Notes under the pieces: generated by a model
What the model saw: the letters and a program-made list of their open reading frames with translations, nothing else
Told to the model about the DNA's origin: nothing
Databases searched by the model: none
Translations under genes and position numbers: made by a program
Assembly (NCBI GenBank): GCA_018057825.1
Contig: JAGPCY010000003.1
Coordinates: 1 to 64,000, forward strand
Direction: 5' to 3'
Source of the DNA: Kofleriaceae bacterium
Lineage (GTDB): Bacteria > Myxococcota_A > Polyangia > Haliangiales > Haliangiaceae
Length of the DNA: 64,000 nucleotides
In this document: positions 8,886-16,919 of the stretch, in pieces
Numbering within the stretch: the first letter of the stretch is position 1
Layout of the letters: the number at the start of each line of letters is the position of its first letter

Positions 8886-8989
8886 TGGGTTGGGGAGACT
8901 AGACCAGAACGCAAGGGCGCTACAAGGCACCCTGCATGGCGCTTGGTGCTCGCGCGAAGTGCGTTTGTGACCGCACGTCTCCGGAGAGT

Positions 8990-10216
8990 TCAGTACGCGG
9001 TGGCGTAGTCGATCGGGGTGGTCAGGCTATCCGAGGGCAGGGCTTCGCGGCCGATGACGACGGGGGCGCAGGTGGAGACGCCGGCGCCGACGATGATGTT
9101 GGGCAGGTTCTGCATGAGGGTCGTGCTCACGCCGCTGGCGCGATCGATGGAGCGCACGGTGGAGTTGAGGGTGCCGATGATGCCCTGCTGGGTGGTGACG
9201 AAGATGTAGAACTTGCCGCCCCACTGCGCGAAGGCCCAGGCGCGGACCTGGCCGCCGAGGCCGCCATCGATCCGGAGCTGCGGACCGGTGCCGCCGCCGG
9301 TGGTCTTGTCGATCTGCTGGACGAAGGCGTTGGTGGCGCCGGGGTAGAAGCCCCAGAGGGTGGCGTCGCCGAGGCCGGTGAGCTCGGGGCTGTTCTCGGC
9401 GTTGGTGGGCAGGGGGCCGACGCGGTTGACGGTGAGGCTGCCGGGGGTGAGCCAGCCGAGGCTGCCGCCGATGGAGGCGTCGGCGTCGCCGCCGCCGATC
9501 CACAGCTTCTCGGTGTCGCCGCCGGCGGTGTCGGTGACGTAGCCCATGCCGAACAGGTCCCACTGCTGGCCGCCGACGTTCTGCTGGGCGGTGAAGCCGG
9601 TGGCGGTGCAGGCGGCGTTCTGGGTCGAGACGTTGAAGATGCGACCGCTGGAGTACAGGACCCAGGCGGTGGCGTCGCGGTCGATGGCCATCGAGAACGG
9701 GGTGGCGGGGCCGCTGCCGTCGAGGGCGGTGCCGGCCGGGCAGTTGAGGCGGCCGATCATCGAGAACGGGTTGGTGGGGGTGCCGACGTTGCGCGGATCG
9801 AACGACAGGAGGTTGTTGTCGTCGTCGACGACGTAGATCAGGTCGACGCCGTCGGCCGAGCAGGCGCGCTGGCACGAGCCGCCCTGGCACTCGGTGCCGG
9901 CGGCGCAGGTCTCGACGGTGCCGCCGAAGCTGCCGTCGGCGCCGCACTCGACGACCGCGTTGCCGTTGCAGGTGTTGACGCCGGGGTTGCAGTCGATGCA
10001 GCCGCCCAGGTTGGCGTTGCACAGGTTGGTGCAGGTCTCGACGATGACCCAGCGGTTGTCGCGGCACTCCTGGTACTGGTTACCGACGCACTGGCTGCCA
10101 GAGCCGGTGCAGGGGTCGTCGGTGACGTCGTCATCGTCGTCGCCGGAGGCACCGGGGCCACAGGCGGCGAAAGCGAGGAGCGAGAGCGCGAACGTGACTC
10201 GGACTAGGCGACGCAT
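8990..10216 (-). CDS. Cys-rich lipoprotein with propeller-like C-terminus
   Basis: A protein of 408 residues with a lipoprotein signal (MRRLVRVTFALSLLAFAACG) followed by an Asp-rich linker. Residues about 35-125 carry regularly spaced cysteines of the myxobacterial CxNGxxxxC type (QYQECRDNRW, GNAVVECGADG, CQGGSCQRAC). The rest resembles a beta-propeller of the kind used for binding (VDLIYVVDDDNNLLSFDP, AWVLYSSGRIFNVS, WAFAQWGGKFYIF). The start at 10216 is set by the signal peptide; the frame is open further upstream without coding character. Probably surface or periplasmic. Exact function unknown. GC content returns to the host level here, so the Dnd-like island ends between 8930 and 8990. 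Confidence 0.75.
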   Translation of the reverse strand: MRRLVRVTFALSLLAFAACGPGASGDDDDDVTDDPCTGSGSQCVGNQYQECRDNRWVIVETCTNLCNANLGGCIDCNPGVNTCNGNAVVECGADGSFGGTVETCAAGTECQGGSCQRACSADGVDLIYVVDDDNNLLSFDPRNVGTPTNPFSMIGRLNCPAGTALDGSGPATPFSMAIDRDATAWVLYSSGRIFNVSTQNAACTATGFTAQQNVGGQQWDLFGMGYVTDTAGGDTEKLWIGGGDADASIGGSLGWLTPGSLTVNRVGPLPTNAENSPELTGLGDATLWGFYPGATNAFVQQIDKTTGGGTGPQLRIDGGLGGQVRAWAFAQWGGKFYIFVTTQQGIIGTLNSTVRSIDRASGVSTTLMQNLPNIIVGAGVSTCAPVVIGREALPSDSLTTPIDYATAY

Positions 10217-10343
10217 GAAGGACCTCCGGCGCTCGCCCCCGGGCGAGCCCCCCGTACTTACCGCGGGGCCCGGCGCGAGGGGAAGCCCGATCCGCGCGGG
10301 CCGCGACCTGCCGCACGGCCGGCGGGCGCGGTAGGGTGGCCCG

Positions 10344-10898
10344 GTGACCTCCCCGGTGGTTCGACCGTTCGCGTGTGTGGTGGCGGCCGATCTCGACGAC
10401 GGGATCGGGCGGGACAACGACCTGCCGTGGCCGCGGCTGTCGACCGACCTGCGGACGTTCAAGCGGCTGACGTCGACGGCGGCGCCGGGGCGGCGCAACG
10501 CCCTGGTGATGGGGCGGCTGACCTGGGAGTCGGTGCCGCCGCACCTGCGGCCGCTGCCGGGGCGCCAGAACGTGGTGGTGTCGCGGTCGACGCCGACCTT
10601 GCCCGACGGGGTGTGGCTGGCGCATTCGCTGGACGACGCGCTGGTCCAGGCCAGCGTCGACCCGACGATCGAGCGGGTGTTCGTGATCGGCGGCGGGCAG
10701 ATCTACGCCCAGGCCTTCGCCCATCCGGCGTGCGCCGAGATCGTCCTGACCCGGCTGGCGGCGCGGTTCGCGTGCGACACGGTGATCCCGCCGGTGCCGC
10801 CGGACTTCGCGCGGGTCGAGGTGCTGGCCGAGGTCGAGGAGGCCGGGGTGCCGTACGCGATCGAGCGGTGGGTGCGCGAGGTCGCGCCCGCGGCGTGA
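10344..10898 (+). CDS. folA: Dihydrofolate reductase
   Basis: A protein of 184 residues with GTG start. It reduces dihydrofolate to tetrahydrofolate with NADPH in the cytoplasm. Seen are VVAADLDDGIGRDNDLPW at the N-terminus, the acidic active-site residue D35 in STDLRTFKRLT, the nucleotide-binding VMGRLTWES (55-63) and the VIGGGQIYAQA loop (114-124). Length is normal, slightly extended. thyA, which consumes folate and regenerates dihydrofolate, lies about 3 kb downstream on the other strand, so the two are near but not in one operon. Confidence 0.95.
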   Translation: MTSPVVRPFACVVAADLDDGIGRDNDLPWPRLSTDLRTFKRLTSTAAPGRRNALVMGRLTWESVPPHLRPLPGRQNVVVSRSTPTLPDGVWLAHSLDDALVQASVDPTIERVFVIGGGQIYAQAFAHPACAEIVLTRLAARFACDTVIPPVPPDFARVEVLAEVEEAGVPYAIERWVREVAPAA

Positions 10899-10946
10899 AC
10901 CGTCATCAGCCTCGCGCCGGCGCGGCGGCTGCGCGACACTGGGGCG

Positions 10947-11801
10947 ATGACGCGCGCCCTCCCGCCGCCGGAGACCTTCGAGCACGCCGGCCGCCGCATC
11001 GCCTATCGCTCCCTGGGAGACGGCGATCGCGCGGTGGTCCTGACCCACGGCCTCCTGATGGACAGCCGGATGTACACGGCGCTGGGGCCGACCCTGGCGG
11101 CCGCGGGCTACCGGGTGATCCTGGTCGACATGCTGGGCCACGGCGCGTCGGCGCCGGTGACCGACATGACGGCGCACTCGATGCCGGCCTACGGCGCGGA
11201 CGTGATCGCGCTGCTCGATCACCTGGGGTTCGCGCAGGCGGTGATCGGCGGGACCTCCCTGGGCGCCAACGTCGCGCTCGAGGTGGCGGCGGCGGCGCCC
11301 GAGCGGGTGCGGGCGCTGTTCCTCGAGATGCCGGTCCTGGAGAACGGCCTGGCCGGGGCGGCGGCGCTGTTCGTGCCGCTGGCGCTGGCGCTGCGGGTGT
11401 CGCAGCGGGCGGTGGGCGCGGTGGCGACGGTGGCGCGCAAGATCCCGCGCAGCCACTTCTTGATCGACGTGCTGATCGACTTCCTGCGGCGCGATCCGGC
11501 GACCTCGCTGGCGATCCTCGACGGGTTGACCTTCGGGCGGACCGCGCCGCCGGCCGACGTGCGGCGCCGGCTGCCCCACCTGGCGCTGGTGGTCGGCCAC
11601 CCGAACGATCTGGTGCACCCGTTCTCGGACGCGGATCGCACGGCGCGCGAGCTGGTGCGCGGGCGGCTGGTGGCGGCCGACTCGATGTACGAGTGGCGGG
11701 TCCGGCCGTCGCGGCTGGACACCGAGCTGCGCGAGTTCTTGCGGGTGGCGTGGAGCGAGCCGCAGCCGGTGGCCGGGGTGCTGGCGGCGGCGAGCGCATA
11801 A
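10947..11801 (+). CDS. Alpha/beta-hydrolase
   Basis: A protein of 284 residues with the alpha/beta-hydrolase core: VLTHGLLMDSRMY (oxyanion-hole HG), VDMLGHGAS, the nucleophile elbow GGTSLGANVAL with the serine in GxSxG form, a helical cap (about 130-200), and a late LVVGHPNDLVHP block holding the candidate acid. No substrate can be named. Its ATG follows folA by 48 bp in the same direction, so co-transcription is possible. Confidence 0.85.
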   Translation: MTRALPPPETFEHAGRRIAYRSLGDGDRAVVLTHGLLMDSRMYTALGPTLAAAGYRVILVDMLGHGASAPVTDMTAHSMPAYGADVIALLDHLGFAQAVIGGTSLGANVALEVAAAAPERVRALFLEMPVLENGLAGAAALFVPLALALRVSQRAVGAVATVARKIPRSHFLIDVLIDFLRRDPATSLAILDGLTFGRTAPPADVRRRLPHLALVVGHPNDLVHPFSDADRTARELVRGRLVAADSMYEWRVRPSRLDTELREFLRVAWSEPQPVAGVLAAASA

Positions 11802-11850
11802 CGGCACCGCGGGCGCCCGCGCCGGCCCGGCTTCCCGTACAGTGCGCGCC

Positions 11851-12351
11851 ATGGGCCTCGAAGTCTCCGGTCGGTTGCACGCCATCTTCGACACCGCGCA
11901 GGTGTCCGAGCGCTTCACCAAGCGCGAGTTCGTCGTCGAGCTCACCGACAACCCGAAGTACCCCCAGCTCGTGCAGTTCCAGCTCACGGGCGATCGGGTC
12001 GGGCAGCTCGATCAGTTCAAGGTCGGCGACGAGGTGACCCTCGAGTTCAGCCTGCGCGGCCGCGAGTGGAAGAGCCCGCGGGGCGAGACCAAGTACTTCA
12101 ACAGCCTCGACGTGTGGCGGATCGATCCGGGCCGCGTGGCCTCGGCGGGGGGCGGCCGGCGCGACAGCCGGCGCGACGACCCGCGGGGTGGCGGGCGCGA
12201 GGATCCGCGGGCGGGGGGTGGCCGCGGCCCGGCGCCGGCCCGCGGGCGGGTGGCGGATCCGCGCGAGGGCGACGTCCCGCCGCCGCTGTCGGACGACGAC
12301 CGGCCCTACGGCGGGGGCAGCCGCGACGTCGACGATGATCTGCCGTTCTGA
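11851..12351 (+). CDS. DUF3127 OB-fold protein with an SSB-like acidic tip
   Basis: A protein of 166 residues. Residues 1-80 match the DUF3127 pattern (LEVSGRLHAIFDTAQVS, FTKREFVVELTDN, YPQLVQFQLTGDR, VGDEVTLEFSLRGREW, KYFNSLDVWRI), an OB-fold domain better known from Bacteroidetes. A disordered tail rich in Gly, Arg, Asp and Pro follows and ends in DVDDDLPF, the form of tip by which SSB recruits repair proteins. The ATG at 11851 is preferred to a GTG three codons upstream because the OB-fold begins at once. This suggests a single-strand nucleic-acid binder. The family function is not established. Confidence 0.8.
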   Translation: MGLEVSGRLHAIFDTAQVSERFTKREFVVELTDNPKYPQLVQFQLTGDRVGQLDQFKVGDEVTLEFSLRGREWKSPRGETKYFNSLDVWRIDPGRVASAGGGRRDSRRDDPRGGGREDPRAGGGRGPAPARGRVADPREGDVPPPLSDDDRPYGGGSRDVDDDLPF

Positions 12352-12479
12352 GCGCGTGGGGGGCGCGGCTGTGCGCGGGAGCATGGGCGGGCCTGGTGGC
12401 CGCGCGGCGCGGTTGACCGCGGCCGGCGTGGGGCCGACGATCGCGTGACGATCGGAGGCCCCTCGTGCCACGTACCCCC

Positions 12480-13391
12480 ATGCGCATGCGCTCGTTCACC
12501 CTGCTCTCGCTCGCGCTCGCGACCGCCTGTGGCGGCGAGCCCGCGCCGGACACCACGCCCGACGGGCCGCCGCCGATCGACGCGCCGATCGACGCCCCGG
12601 ACCTGACGGTGATCGAGTCGCGGTCGGTGACGATCGGGCCGGTGACGGTGGCGCCGGGCGGCGAGGCGACGGTGTGTACGGTGGTCGACCTGGGCAACCT
12701 CGAGGCGCGGATGGTGCGCGCGGTGCATTCGCAGCTCAGCGACGGCACGCACCACGTGATCGCGACGGTGACGCCGGAGGCGCCGCGGCCGGGGCTGTCG
12801 CCGTGTGGGCCGTTCGCGGGGGGCGCGAGCGACCGCGGCATCCTGACGATCGCGCAGCAGCCGCGGGCGACCCTGGGGTACCCGACGGGGGCCGGGCTGC
12901 CGGTGGTGGCGCACCAGGGCGTGCACCTGGAGATGCACTACTTCAACCCGACCGAGGCGTCGCTGGCGATCAGCGGGACGATCACGCTCGACCTGGCGGC
13001 GGCCGACGCCGGGCTGGCGCCGGTGGCGCTCCTGTTCACCGGCGGGACGTCGCTCAACATCCCGGCGCGCGGCACGCAGACGGTGTCGACCGAGCACGCG
13101 CTGCCGCCGGGGGCGGCGCTGTTCGCGACGACGGCGCACACCCACCAGTGGGGGACCCTGGCGACGGTCGAGCTGCTCGACGCGCCCGGGGATCCGACGC
13201 CGCAGCTCCTGCACAGCTCGACCAACTGGGCCGAGCGGCCGCTCGATCAGTTCCCGCCGATCACGGTCGGGCCCGACGCGCGGCTGCGGCTGACGTGCAA
13301 CTACGACAACCGATCGGACAGCGCGGTGGGCTTCGGGTTGTCGGCCGAGGACGAGATGTGCTTCGTGTGGGCGCACCACGTGGTGCCATAG
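12480..13391 (+). CDS. PHM/DBH-like copper type II monooxygenase-fold lipoprotein
   Basis: A protein of 303 residues with lipoprotein signal (FTLLSLALATACGG) and an Asp/Pro-rich linker. The body carries the copper-ligand pattern of ascorbate-dependent monooxygenases: THHVIAT (paired His of CuA), LEMHYFNP (third His), TAHTHQWG (HxH of CuB) and DEMCFVW (Met ligand). LTCNYDN precedes the last motif as in the family. All ligand positions appear intact, so a copper-dependent oxidative activity at the cell surface is plausible; the substrate is unknown. An in-frame GTG at 12465 is the alternative start. Confidence 0.8.
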   Translation: MRMRSFTLLSLALATACGGEPAPDTTPDGPPPIDAPIDAPDLTVIESRSVTIGPVTVAPGGEATVCTVVDLGNLEARMVRAVHSQLSDGTHHVIATVTPEAPRPGLSPCGPFAGGASDRGILTIAQQPRATLGYPTGAGLPVVAHQGVHLEMHYFNPTEASLAISGTITLDLAAADAGLAPVALLFTGGTSLNIPARGTQTVSTEHALPPGAALFATTAHTHQWGTLATVELLDAPGDPTPQLLHSSTNWAERPLDQFPPITVGPDARLRLTCNYDNRSDSAVGFGLSAEDEMCFVWAHHVVP

Positions 13392-13400
13392 GGCGGCGCC

Positions 13401-13467
13401 GTGATCGCGGTGCGGTGATCGCGGTGCGGTGATCGCGGTGCCGTGATCGCGGTGCCGCGATCGCGGG
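13401..13467. repeat. Tandem 13-bp repeat between convergent genes
   Basis: About five copies of GTGATCGCGGTGC with C/G variation in the last bases. It fills nearly the whole gap between the monooxygenase-like gene and thyA, whose stops face each other. No T-tract follows, so it is not an ordinary terminator. Compare the hexanucleotide arrays at two other convergent junctions. Confidence 0.85.
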
Positions 13468-13468
13468 A

Positions 13469-14260
13469 CTACACGGCCACGGGGAACTTGATGAAGGCGT
13501 GGTGCTGGTAGCCCTCGAGGGCGATGTCGTCGAAGCCGAGTTCGAAGAGCGGCCGGGCGGCCAGGACCAGGCGCGGCAGCGGGAAGGGCTCGCGCTCGAG
13601 CTGGCGGGTGACGCCCTCGACGTGGTTGGCGTAGATGTGGGCGTCGCCGAGGGTGTGGATGAAGTAGCGCGGGCGCTTGCCGGTGTCCTGCGCGATCATC
13701 GCCAGGAGGAGCGCGTAGGAGGCGATGTTGAACGGCACGCCCAGGGCGAGATCGGCGGACCGCTGGTAGAGCTGGAGATCGAGCCAGTCGCCGCTGACGT
13801 AGAGCTGGAAGAAGGCGTGGCACGGCGGCAGCTTCATCTTCGGCAGGTCGGCGACGTTCCAGGCGCTGACGATGATGCGGCGCGAGGTGGGATCGCGGCG
13901 GATGAGGTCGAGGGCGTCGGTGAGCTGATCGATGCCGGGGCGCTCGCCGTCGGCGCCCCAGCGCCGCCACTGGTGGCCGTAGATCGGGCCCAGGTTGCCC
14001 TCGGGGTCGGCCCAGGCGTCCCAGATCGGGGTGTGCTGGGTGAGGTCGTCGTGGATGTTCGTGGAGCCGCGCAGGAACCAGAGCAGCTCGCGCACGACCG
14101 CGGGGAACAGGACCTTCTTGGTGGTGACGATCGGGAAGCCGTCGCGCAGGTCGTAGCGGGTCTGGGCGCCGAAGATCGACAGCGTGCCGGTGCCGGTGCG
14201 ATCGGTGCGGCGCTCACCCTCGGTGAGCACCTGGCGCAGGAGGTCGAGGTACGGCCGCAT
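13469..14260 (-). CDS. thyA: Thymidylate synthase
   Basis: A protein of 263 residues, matching the compact bacterial ThyA length. It methylates dUMP to dTMP using methylene-tetrahydrofolate. Motifs are [11 protein letters not shown] near residue 21, the catalytic cysteine C147 in [12 protein letters not shown], the dUMP-binding [13 protein letters not shown], and the C-terminal ALEGYQHH and FPVAV end. It reads away from the HAD gene, with starts about 40 bp apart. Confidence 0.97.
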   Translation of the reverse strand: MRPYLDLLRQVLTEGERRTDRTGTGTLSIFGAQTRYDLRDGFPIVTTKKVLFPAVVRELLWFLRGSTNIHDDLTQHTPIWDAWADPEGNLGPIYGHQWRRWGADGERPGIDQLTDALDLIRRDPTSRRIIVSAWNVADLPKMKLPPCHAFFQLYVSGDWLDLQLYQRSADLALGVPFNIASYALLLAMIAQDTGKRPRYFIHTLGDAHIYANHVEGVTRQLEREPFPLPRLVLAARPLFELGFDDIALEGYQHHAFIKFPVAV

Positions 14261-14302
14261 GGGCGGGCTATAGCATCCACCTCCGACGTGGTAGGACCGG
14301 GC

Positions 14303-15139
14303 GTGGTCCCGACGCCGGCTGGCTTCGACGCGCTGATCGATCGCTACGAGGGGTTCCTGTTCGACGCCTACGGCGTGCTGGTCGACGCCGGCGGGGTGGC
14401 CCCAGGCGCGGCGGCGGCGCTGGCGGCGCTGGCGGCGGCCGGCAAGCCCTTCGCGGTGGTGACCAACGACGCCTCGCGGTTGCCGGCGACGGCGGCGGCG
14501 CGGTTCGCGCGGGTCGGGCTGCCGATCGCGGCCGAGCAGGTGGTGTCGTCGGGGCTGATGCTGGCGCCGGCGGTGGCGGCGGCCGGGCTGACCGGGGCGC
14601 GGGCGATCGTGCTCGGGACGGCCGACGCGCGGGCCTACGCGACCGACGCCGGGCTCGAGGTGGTGGCGACGGGCGACGACGCGGCGATCGACGCGCTGGT
14701 GATCTGCGACGACGCCGGCTTCGACTTCCTGGCCGGGATGAACGCGGCGGTGACCGCGTGCGTGCGGGCGCTCGACGGTGGGCGGCCGCTGGGGCTGATC
14801 GTGGCGAACCCCGATCTGGTGTTCCCGCGCGGCGGCGGGCGCCTGGGCTTCACGGCCGGGACGATGGCGGCGATGATCGAGGCGGTGCTGGCGCGGCGCT
14901 ATCCGGCGCCGCCGCGGTTCGTCGCGGTCGGCAAGCCGGCGGCGGCGATCTTCGTCGAGGGCCAGCGGCGCCTGGGGGTGACGGGGCCGGTGGTGATGAT
15001 CGGCGATCAGCTCGAGACCGACATCGCGGGGGCGCGGGCGGCGGGGCTCGACGCGGCGCTGATCGAGGGCGTGTCGGTGTGGCGGCCGGGGGCGGCGGCG
15101 GCCGAGGCGGCGCCGCAGTGGATCTTGCCGGGGCTGTGA
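14303..15139 (+). CDS. HAD-superfamily (subfamily IIA, NagD-like) phosphatase
   Basis: A protein of 278 residues. Motif I is [12 protein letters not shown] (nucleophile Asp in DAYG), motif II VVTNDAS, and motif [13 protein letters not shown] with [13 protein letters not shown]. The large cap between motifs II and III is as in NagD-like enzymes. It should hydrolyse phosphate esters in the cytoplasm; the substrate is unknown. The GTG at 14303 is chosen because an AGGA element lies about 6 bases upstream; the GTG at 14288 is an alternative. Confidence 0.85.
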   Translation: MVPTPAGFDALIDRYEGFLFDAYGVLVDAGGVAPGAAAALAALAAAGKPFAVVTNDASRLPATAAARFARVGLPIAAEQVVSSGLMLAPAVAAAGLTGARAIVLGTADARAYATDAGLEVVATGDDAAIDALVICDDAGFDFLAGMNAAVTACVRALDGGRPLGLIVANPDLVFPRGGGRLGFTAGTMAAMIEAVLARRYPAPPRFVAVGKPAAAIFVEGQRRLGVTGPVVMIGDQLETDIAGARAAGLDAALIEGVSVWRPGAAAAEAAPQWILPGL

Positions 15140-15163
15140 CGGAAGCGGAGCGCGCGCCGGCGA

Positions 15164-15451
15164 TCACGGCGCGGCGCGGAAGTTCCAGGTCTTCACGACC
15201 ACGGCGTCGGCGTCGAGGGCGGCGCGGAAGGCGACCCAGGCCGGGGTGGACTGGGCGGCGGCCAGGGTCGCGAGATCGGCGGTGAGGACGGTGACGGCCA
15301 GGTCCCACTTGGCGGCGCTGTCATCGGCGGGGACGGCGACGGCGACGGCGACGTGGGGGCCACCGAGGGCGCGGGCCCGGGCGATCGTGGCGTCGCGGCG
15401 GGCGTCGGCGGTGCCGGGGTGGAAGCGGAGGAAGCAGTGGTGCTGGATCAT
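15164..15451 (-). CDS. Dabb (stress-responsive A/B barrel) domain protein
   Basis: A protein of 95 residues beginning MIQHHCFLRFHPG, as in dimeric alpha/beta-barrel (Dabb) proteins, and ending VVVKTWNF. The ATG overlaps the stop of the RluA gene as ATGA (15448-15451), so it is the second gene of a two-gene operon. The family includes proteins of unknown catalysis; no function can be assigned. Confidence 0.7.
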   Translation of the reverse strand: MIQHHCFLRFHPGTADARRDATIARARALGGPHVAVAVAVPADDSAAKWDLAVTVLTADLATLAAAQSTPAWVAFRAALDADAVVVKTWNFRAAP

Positions 15452-16422
15452 GACGGCTGCTCGGCGGGGTCGTCGACGGCGGGGTCGTCGACGGCGGGGT
15501 CGTCGACGGCGGGGTCGTCGGCGGCGGGGTCGTCGGTCTCGGGGACGGTCGCCGGCGCGGCGGCCAGGGCGGCGCGGTAGGCGGCGAGGTCGGGGGGCAG
15601 CGGGCTGTCCCAGGCCAGGGGCGCGCCGGTGATCGGGTGGCGCAGGCCGAGGTGGGCGGCGTGGAGCGCGAGGCGCGGCGCGCGCGGGCGGAAGCGGCGC
15701 GCGGCCTCGCCGCCGTGCTGGCTGTCGCCGAGGACCGGGCAGCCGAGGCCGGCCAGGTGCAGGCGGATCTGGTGGGTGCGACCGGTCTCGAGCTCGAGGC
15801 GCAGCTCGCTGGCGCGGCCGCCGGCCAGGGCGGTGCGACCGACGACGCGGGTGAGGGCGCGCTGGCCGCCGACCGGGCGATCGATCGCGGTCAGCTCGGG
15901 CGGCAACGCGCCGACCACCAGGGCGACGTAGGCCCGGGTCAGATCGTGGGCGACGAAGCGCTCGCCGAGGATGCGGTTGGCCTCGCGGGTCTTGGCGTAG
16001 ATCAAGAGGCCGCTGGTGGGGCGATCGATGCGGTGGACCAGGAAGACCTCGCCGGCGCCGGGGCGGCGACGCAGGCGATCGAGGACGTCGCCGCGATCGC
16101 TCTCGGGGGTCGGCGCGGCGACCAGGCCCGCGGGCTTGTCGACGACGATCAGGTGATCGTCCTCGAAGACGATCGGCAGGGGCAGGTCGGGGGCGGCGGC
16201 CGGCGCGAGGGCGCGGGTCAGGACGCCACCCAGGGTGGCCTCGACGCGCTGGCCGGCGCGGACCAGGCGTCCGGCGACCTTGACCCGGGCCTTGTCGACG
16301 AAGACGCCGCCGAGATCGATCAAGACGCGGGCCTTGCGGCGCGACAGCCCGGGCACGCTGCGCGCCAGGGCCTGATCGAGGCGCTCGTCGACCAGGACGG
16401 TGAAGCGCGCGGTATCGGCCAC
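15448..16422 (-). CDS. RluA-family RNA pseudouridine synthase
   Basis: A protein of 324 residues from the GTG at 16422. An S4 RNA-binding domain (about 5-60, LSRRKARVLIDLGGVFVD) precedes the catalytic domain with PLPIVFEDDHLIVVDKPAG and the active-site HRIDRPTSGLL (D133 is the nucleophile). ETGRTHQIRLHL is the usual second signature. It converts uridine to pseudouridine in rRNA or tRNA; which RluA/C/D member is unclear. The C-terminus carries a repeated DDPAV tail coded by a 15-bp tandem repeat (about 15468-15535), not part of the fold and probably variable. Confidence 0.9.
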   Translation of the reverse strand: MADTARFTVLVDERLDQALARSVPGLSRRKARVLIDLGGVFVDKARVKVAGRLVRAGQRVEATLGGVLTRALAPAAAPDLPLPIVFEDDHLIVVDKPAGLVAAPTPESDRGDVLDRLRRRPGAGEVFLVHRIDRPTSGLLIYAKTREANRILGERFVAHDLTRAYVALVVGALPPELTAIDRPVGGQRALTRVVGRTALAGGRASELRLELETGRTHQIRLHLAGLGCPVLGDSQHGGEAARRFRPRAPRLALHAAHLGLRHPITGAPLAWDSPLPPDLAAYRAALAAAPATVPETDDPAADDPAVDDPAVDDPAVDDPAEQPS

Positions 16423-16483
16423 GCGCGCATGATGGCGGCGGCGCTGGCCACCGTCAACGCGCCGGCCTGGTAGGCTACGCGCC

Positions 16484-16915
16484 GTGAAGCTCTTCGCCTC
16501 GATCGTGTGCCCCGCCCTGGCCGCTGCGGTTGCGCTAACCTCGGCGTGCGTGATCTCGTCGACGCCGCCCGCGCCCCCGCCGACGACCGGCGGCCCGTCG
16601 ACGCCCGCCGGCGATCCGATGCTGACGCCCGACGGGCGCTGGTTCGCGGCCGAGCGCACCTACCAGGGCGACTGCGCCCCGGCCGGCACCCGCGGCGGGT
16701 GCTACTCGATCACGCTCCGGCCCGACGGCTCGTTCCGCCACATGCTGCTCGACGCGGCAGTGGCCGGCACGTACGCGATCGCCGGCGCGCAGGTGACGTT
16801 GACCCCGGGCGGCGACGCCGCGCCGGAGACGATGACGCTGTCGGCGGATCGCACCAAGCTCGGCGACTACGTGCTGCAGCCGGCGGAGCCGCCGGTCGGC
16901 CAGACTGCGCCGTAG
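16484..16915 (+). CDS. Small lipoprotein of unknown function
   Basis: A protein of 143 residues with GTG start. It has a lipoprotein signal (LAAAVALTSACVISS), a Pro/Thr-rich linker to about residue 43, and one small domain (DGRWFAAERTYQGDCAPAG, GGCYSITLRPDGSFRHMLLD, GTYAIAGAQVTLTPGG) resembling lipocalin-like or META-like beta sheets that report a measured quantity. It is not identified further. The start lies 61 bp from the divergent RluA gene, and the stop meets the convergent lipoprotein gene five bases away. Confidence 0.65.
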   Translation: MKLFASIVCPALAAAVALTSACVISSTPPAPPPTTGGPSTPAGDPMLTPDGRWFAAERTYQGDCAPAGTRGGCYSITLRPDGSFRHMLLDAAVAGTYAIAGAQVTLTPGGDAAPETMTLSADRTKLGDYVLQPAEPPVGQTAP

Positions 16916-16919
16916 CCGG

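Noticed and set aside
2438-8930. 7-deazapurine (Dpd) cluster, based on the DGQHR protein
   Set aside because: No tgt/DpdA-like gene or helicases typical of Dpd. DndC and DndD signatures identify phosphorothioation instead.
2438-8930. BREX or DISARM system, because of the HerA-type ATPase
   Set aside because: No PglZ, BrxL, methyltransferase or DrmA/B-like gene. The partners are DndC and DndD.
8936-10207. A 423-codon plus-strand frame opposite the Cys-rich lipoprotein
   Set aside because: Shadow of the minus-strand gene; repetitive Gly/Ala/Val/Asp content and no start signal.
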